From IMG/VR virus record IMGVR_UViG_3300028394_000312, positions 1 through 23,468 of that record: a stretch of DNA of 23,468 bases; one strand, 5' to 3'. A program made the position numbers and the translations under genes. The DNA comes from a virus. This document shows positions 19,998 to 23,468 of the stretch, piece after piece (position 1 is the stretch's first letter; each line of letters starts with the position of its first letter). The notes under the pieces are model-generated. The model was not told where the DNA came from and did no database searches. It saw only the letters and a program-made list of their open reading frames with translations.

Positions 19998-22112
19998 TTA
20001 TTGATAGTTTGTTGAAATAACTCTTAATAATTCTACTTTGCAAAGTTCTCCCGGTGTATAATCAATTATCTTTTGAAGTCTATAAAGTACTCCATCAATA
20101 AAAATATACTTTGCAAAGTTCAAATTGAATATTTCTTGCTCTGTAAACTTCATCGTAACAGTCAATAATCTTGAATCCTTGTCGGTTATCTCCGCTAAGT
20201 AAGATGAATAAAAAGCATTGAATAAATTATTAGATAAGTTCCCAGCACTTAATGTAAAAAAAGTTTCATTTAAAGCACCAAAATTACTGTCAATGTTGCA
20301 ATTTTTTGGATTATCTAAATGCCCAGCATACCCATATTGCGATAAATTTGTAATATAGTTTTGAGTACCATTAATAGCAGTTGTAACAGTTACATTATAA
20401 GTTTGTGTTAATGCTATTTTTTTGGCTTGTAAAATTCTTATGTTATGGTCAATAGCTTCCTCTACATTATTACTTTTCTTAAATATTGTAGATACTATCT
20501 TTTCGCAATTATCATATCCCACTAAAACTGTTGGTGAGAAAATCACTTCTGTTTTTGATGTCTCTTTTGCAAATTCAAGATTAGTATCATAATTTATTTG
20601 ACCATAAGATTTATTGTATCTTTTTTTATACATTTCATTAAAATAATCATTATCATCCTTATACTTTAATTCATAAGTTCTATGATTAGATTCTGACATT
20701 GGAACAATTTTAATATTATTGTTCCTATCAATTTTATCACTCCAATCTAAATAAGTAGTTCTATCATTCTCATAAAAATCAACCCATGGCTCAATTACTA
20801 AATGTCTTTCTTTGAATTTATCTTCCGTAACCATTAAATAAAACATTTTTAAAATAGATGCAAAGAAGTCTTTTTGATAAATATTTTTAGGAATAATTGT
20901 ATTTATTTCTATTTGATTACCTATTTGATATTCTACATAAGAATTTAGTAAAGGACTTACATCTAATGATGCATGTGTGATAGTTATTTTTGCAGATACT
21001 CCTAATTCCAAAAATACATAACCAAACATAGAAATCCCTTCTCCTGGTCTAATTATTACTGTCTGATTAAAATCCCAAACAAAAGATTGATTTGCTTCAA
21101 TAAATGTTTCTATCCCCCAATCTAATATACCACCAACTCTTTCTATTCCGACTTTATATGTATTATTTACATTACCAGTTGTGTATCCTTGGATTCTGCC
21201 TTTTATAACAACTGTTGTGTCAAATGAACCAGTAAAAGTAAATTTATTATTAAGATTATTTATTGTAAAATTGCTATATAAATTGTAAGTTGGCCATGGT
21301 ACATAAGTAGTCCTTTCAGGTTCATTTTGTGTTGCGGAACAAATTAAATTTATATCTCTTTGCGCTGTCAAATATTTTGTTGCATTTCTTTTGACAAATA
21401 CCTTTTCATTATATGGAATAATTAAACTCTTAAAAAAATTAGTATTGAAAAAATTTGATTCCCATGTATAACCAGCTGAAGTTATTATCTTATCAATATA
21501 TTCTTTAACAAATAGAGCTGGTCTGTATGCTCTTACTTCATAATCTATTTTATTGAAATGCCCTTGTGCTTGAGCATTATTAGAATATTGACTTACATTT
21601 CCAACATCAATTAATGGGTAGTAATATCCTTCTCCAGCATTGGCATTATCCCAACTATTTACAATATTAGTTGAATCCCAAACATGGTCATAATCACTAA
21701 AATCCAATTGCTCTATTTTAGAACCAGCAATTTTAGAAATGAATCCTGTCATTTCACCAAACAAAGCAATCTCATATTCAATTACACTATTGTTGATATT
21801 TATATTTAATAATCTAAGTACTCCTTTCATTATTTGAAGTCCATTCATTTCAAGCTTCATCTTAGCAGATTTAGAAGCATTAAAATTATATTCTACATTT
21901 GGAGCGTTATTATTGTAAAAATTACTATTTGCAAAATCAAAAATATTACCAAGTAATTTGTTGTTATTAGTAGAACCAGGTAGCACTATTGTCTTACTGA
22001 ATGAATTGGCTTTAGTATCTAAATTCTGCAAATCATCAATAGCATAAGTTATTTGATTACTAAATCCTTGATTAATATCTAATTCTTTATTTTCAATAAA
22101 TAGTTTAATCAT
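19998..22112 (-). CDS. Large Bacteroidota-phage tail protein (704 aa), possible baseplate/tip
   Basis: A 704-residue protein. The N-terminal 110 residues (NQITYAIDDLQNLDTKANSF then SKTIVLPGSTNNNKLLG) resemble an N-terminal domain conserved in tail proteins of Bacteroidota phages, and the rest is beta-rich with many Asn/Tyr residues. Motifs include GKIAGSKIEQLDFSDYDHVW-type patches, a cluster VIEPWVDFYENDRTTYLDWS (about 430-460) and a C-terminal FAKYIFIDGVLYRLQKI. No membrane segment or signal peptide is present. Position after the 417-aa protein and before tape measure suggests a distal tail or baseplate hub component. The specific role is not certain. Confidence 0.72.
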   Translation of the reverse strand: MIKLFIENKELDINQGFSNQITYAIDDLQNLDTKANSFSKTIVLPGSTNNNKLLGNIFDFANSNFYNNNAPNVEYNFNASKSAKMKLEMNGLQIMKGVLRLLNININNSVIEYEIALFGEMTGFISKIAGSKIEQLDFSDYDHVWDSTNIVNSWDNANAGEGYYYPLIDVGNVSQYSNNAQAQGHFNKIDYEVRAYRPALFVKEYIDKIITSAGYTWESNFFNTNFFKSLIIPYNEKVFVKRNATKYLTAQRDINLICSATQNEPERTTYVPWPTYNLYSNFTINNLNNKFTFTGSFDTTVVIKGRIQGYTTGNVNNTYKVGIERVGGILDWGIETFIEANQSFVWDFNQTVIIRPGEGISMFGYVFLELGVSAKITITHASLDVSPLLNSYVEYQIGNQIEINTIIPKNIYQKDFFASILKMFYLMVTEDKFKERHLVIEPWVDFYENDRTTYLDWSDKIDRNNNIKIVPMSESNHRTYELKYKDDNDYFNEMYKKRYNKSYGQINYDTNLEFAKETSKTEVIFSPTVLVGYDNCEKIVSTIFKKSNNVEEAIDHNIRILQAKKIALTQTYNVTVTTAINGTQNYITNLSQYGYAGHLDNPKNCNIDSNFGALNETFFTLSAGNLSNNLFNAFYSSYLAEITDKDSRLLTVTMKFTEQEIFNLNFAKYIFIDGVLYRLQKIIDYTPGELCKVELLRVISTNYQ

Positions 22113-22115
22113 AAA

Positions 22116-23369
22116 TTATCTTCTAAATCCGTAACGTGTTTGATTCATCTCAATCTCAATCTCAAACGCTTTAAGGTTGTTGTAAATGTTTTTTGAATAG
22201 TCGTAGTTTGTAGCTTTTATAGTAACTGGATAATAGTTGTCATCTATGCCAGCGTAAATCTGCGGACTATCAATAAGTTCTGCAAGCCATTGGTATTCTT
22301 CATCCGATGGGTAATTCATTGTAAGTTTATAGTTCCAATTAATCTTACTACCATAGTTAATTTTAGATTCATTGTAAGTGTTGTTAGCGTCATAATAAGA
22401 CACGCTTGAACCATTGGTGGTATAATCCCTTCGGCTGAATGCTTTGCGCTCTATTTCTTGACTTAAACGACTAACTAAATCAAACCTTGCCGTGTCAAAC
22501 ATTCCCCACTGGTTAATAAAGTATAGGTCAATAGGACTGTATAATGGATTGCAATCAATATTTATTTTATAGGTGTCGCTTATAATTGCACCATTCATTG
22601 AATTTTGCACCCTTACATCGTAGTATTTGCAAGTTGATGTTATTAAGTTACTACCATGTACTTGATTGTAATAACGATTAATTACATCAGGCCCAATATC
22701 TAACTGACCAAACTTTGCAATAGATGGATAAGAAACTATTGAACCATCATTGTATTGATTCCATGATTGATAATTTGTATTGTTTTCGTTATATAATCTT
22801 ATGTAAAATCCTGCTTCGTATTCAGTAGCCGACTTATAAGGTATTAAAAACTTGCCATCTATTCTGCAATTTGCTGATAATGGTCTGTTGGTTAGATATC
22901 TATTTGTGTACGAGCTGACATCAATTTGCTTTCTTTTGAATAATGGAGCAGAGAAGTTATACGCTGTTGATTGACCTGAAGCTAAATTCAATATTGTAAC
23001 CAATGAACCACCGCTGACATAAGAACCACTCACATAAGTTCCGCCACTGATAAATTCATCCCCAACACGAATGTCATAAATTAAAGACAGTTGACCATTA
23101 GAAGGCGTAGCCAGTACCATTGCATTTGATGATTCAGGGATAAACCAATCATAAGTTATTTCATTTCTCACAATCGGTCCAGCGTCAAAGTACCCCATTG
23201 CTGAAGTTGGGTCAGGGAATAACTTTACCCTTATTAATTGATTTGATGAATTGTACACATCAAACACATACTTAAAGTCAGGCATTCCCGAGTTGTCCGA
23301 TAGTGCAACCGACCAAAGTGTATCCTGAATGGATTGGTTATTGGCTGGCAAATTTAATGTCATGCTCAT
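22116..23369 (-). CDS. Hypothetical tail protein (417 aa)
   Basis: A 417-residue protein beginning MSMTLNLPANNQSIQDTLWS. It is beta-rich with Asn/Ser/Tyr strands (YVFDVYNSSNQLIRVKLFPD; AMGYFDAGPIVRNEITYDWF) and has repeats of a fibronectin-like look, but no diagnostic motif. The N-terminus (LWSVALSDNSGMPDFKYVFD) and C-terminus (LKAFEIEIEMNQTRYGFRR) resemble conserved Bacteroidota phage tail proteins, which are usually near the tail tip. Its start overlaps the preceding gene's stop by 3 bases (ATGA). It is followed by the 704-aa tail protein with a 3-bp gap. Tail assignment is by context. Confidence 0.68.
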   Translation of the reverse strand: MSMTLNLPANNQSIQDTLWSVALSDNSGMPDFKYVFDVYNSSNQLIRVKLFPDPTSAMGYFDAGPIVRNEITYDWFIPESSNAMVLATPSNGQLSLIYDIRVGDEFISGGTYVSGSYVSGGSLVTILNLASGQSTAYNFSAPLFKRKQIDVSSYTNRYLTNRPLSANCRIDGKFLIPYKSATEYEAGFYIRLYNENNTNYQSWNQYNDGSIVSYPSIAKFGQLDIGPDVINRYYNQVHGSNLITSTCKYYDVRVQNSMNGAIISDTYKINIDCNPLYSPIDLYFINQWGMFDTARFDLVSRLSQEIERKAFSRRDYTTNGSSVSYYDANNTYNESKINYGSKINWNYKLTMNYPSDEEYQWLAELIDSPQIYAGIDDNYYPVTIKATNYDYSKNIYNNLKAFEIEIEMNQTRYGFRR

Positions 23370-23468
23370 TTCTTAGTGTTTAAACTTATACTTAATGCTA
23401 TGTCCTCTCCGAATGCTTCTGCAATATCTTGTTCCCAGTTCGCGAACACTTTCTCAAATGCATTAAGT
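23366..23468 (-). CDS. Gene fragment (3' end) of unknown tail-region protein
   Basis: An open frame enters from the right edge and ends in TGA at 23366-23368, overlapping the ATG of the next gene. The visible 33 codons read LNAFEKVFANWEQDIAEAFG, then EDIALSISLNTKK. The helical, acidic end suggests a conserved C-terminus, but too little is visible to name it. The start and most of the protein lie outside the window. Confidence 0.65.
   Translation of the reverse strand, partial: LNAFEKVFANWEQDIAEAFGEDIALSISLNTKK

Noticed and set aside
1-23468. tRNA, rRNA, CRISPR array, IS element or attachment site
   Set aside because: No cloverleaf, repeat-spacer pattern, transposase or integrase was seen.

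Overview
This window looks like the middle of a tailed phage or prophage from Bacteroidota. The DNA is AT-rich and every supported gene lies on the minus strand, densely packed with 1-4 bp gaps, ATGA overlaps and A-rich leaders that mostly lack Shine-Dalgarno sequences. The clearest promoter fits the Bacteroidota form (TTTG, then TAnnTTTG), and many proteins resemble families typical of Bacteroidota phages. A long tape measure with no sheath gene in view suggests a siphovirus-type virion. No integrase, repressor, terminase, tRNA or CRISPR array is visible, so lysogeny cannot be judged.

In transcription order (right to left), the structural block comes first: a gene cut by the window edge (23366-23468), two large tail proteins (22116-23369, 19998-22112), a small tail-linked protein, the tape measure (17482-19566), a prohead protease carrying Cys-rich and HAD-like insertions (16204-17442), a scaffold or decoration-like protein, the major capsid protein (14615-15580), a probable tail tube protein (14019-14558), a small protein, a fused portal (11550-13571), a head-tail connector and a tail-completion-like protein. 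Intrinsic terminators follow the capsid gene and the 14019-14558 gene and could set expression steps inside the operon.

The adsorption and lysis block follows: a fibre protein (8612-10246) and a GH54/LamG-like protein (7735-8604), both with apparent Sec signal peptides; two or three small membrane or accessory proteins including a holin; a lipoprotein with a C-terminal membrane segment (candidate unimolecular spanin); a GH24 endolysin; and, overlapping it by ATGA, a 3'-5' exonuclease with a zinc ribbon. Small genes and a strong terminator (4621-4652) close this unit.

The 4410-4703 gap holds that terminator, inverted repeats, three 10-bp direct repeats and the clearest promoter. It drives the leftward replication/recombination operon: small proteins, an ERF single-strand annealing protein, its partner-like protein, a stand-alone DnaA domain IV protein, a terminator/antiterminator-like leader, and a DUF1376-like replication protein whose gene contains GGTCA-type repeats that could be an origin. 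Several short genes of 18-59 aa fit the translational packing and are listed.
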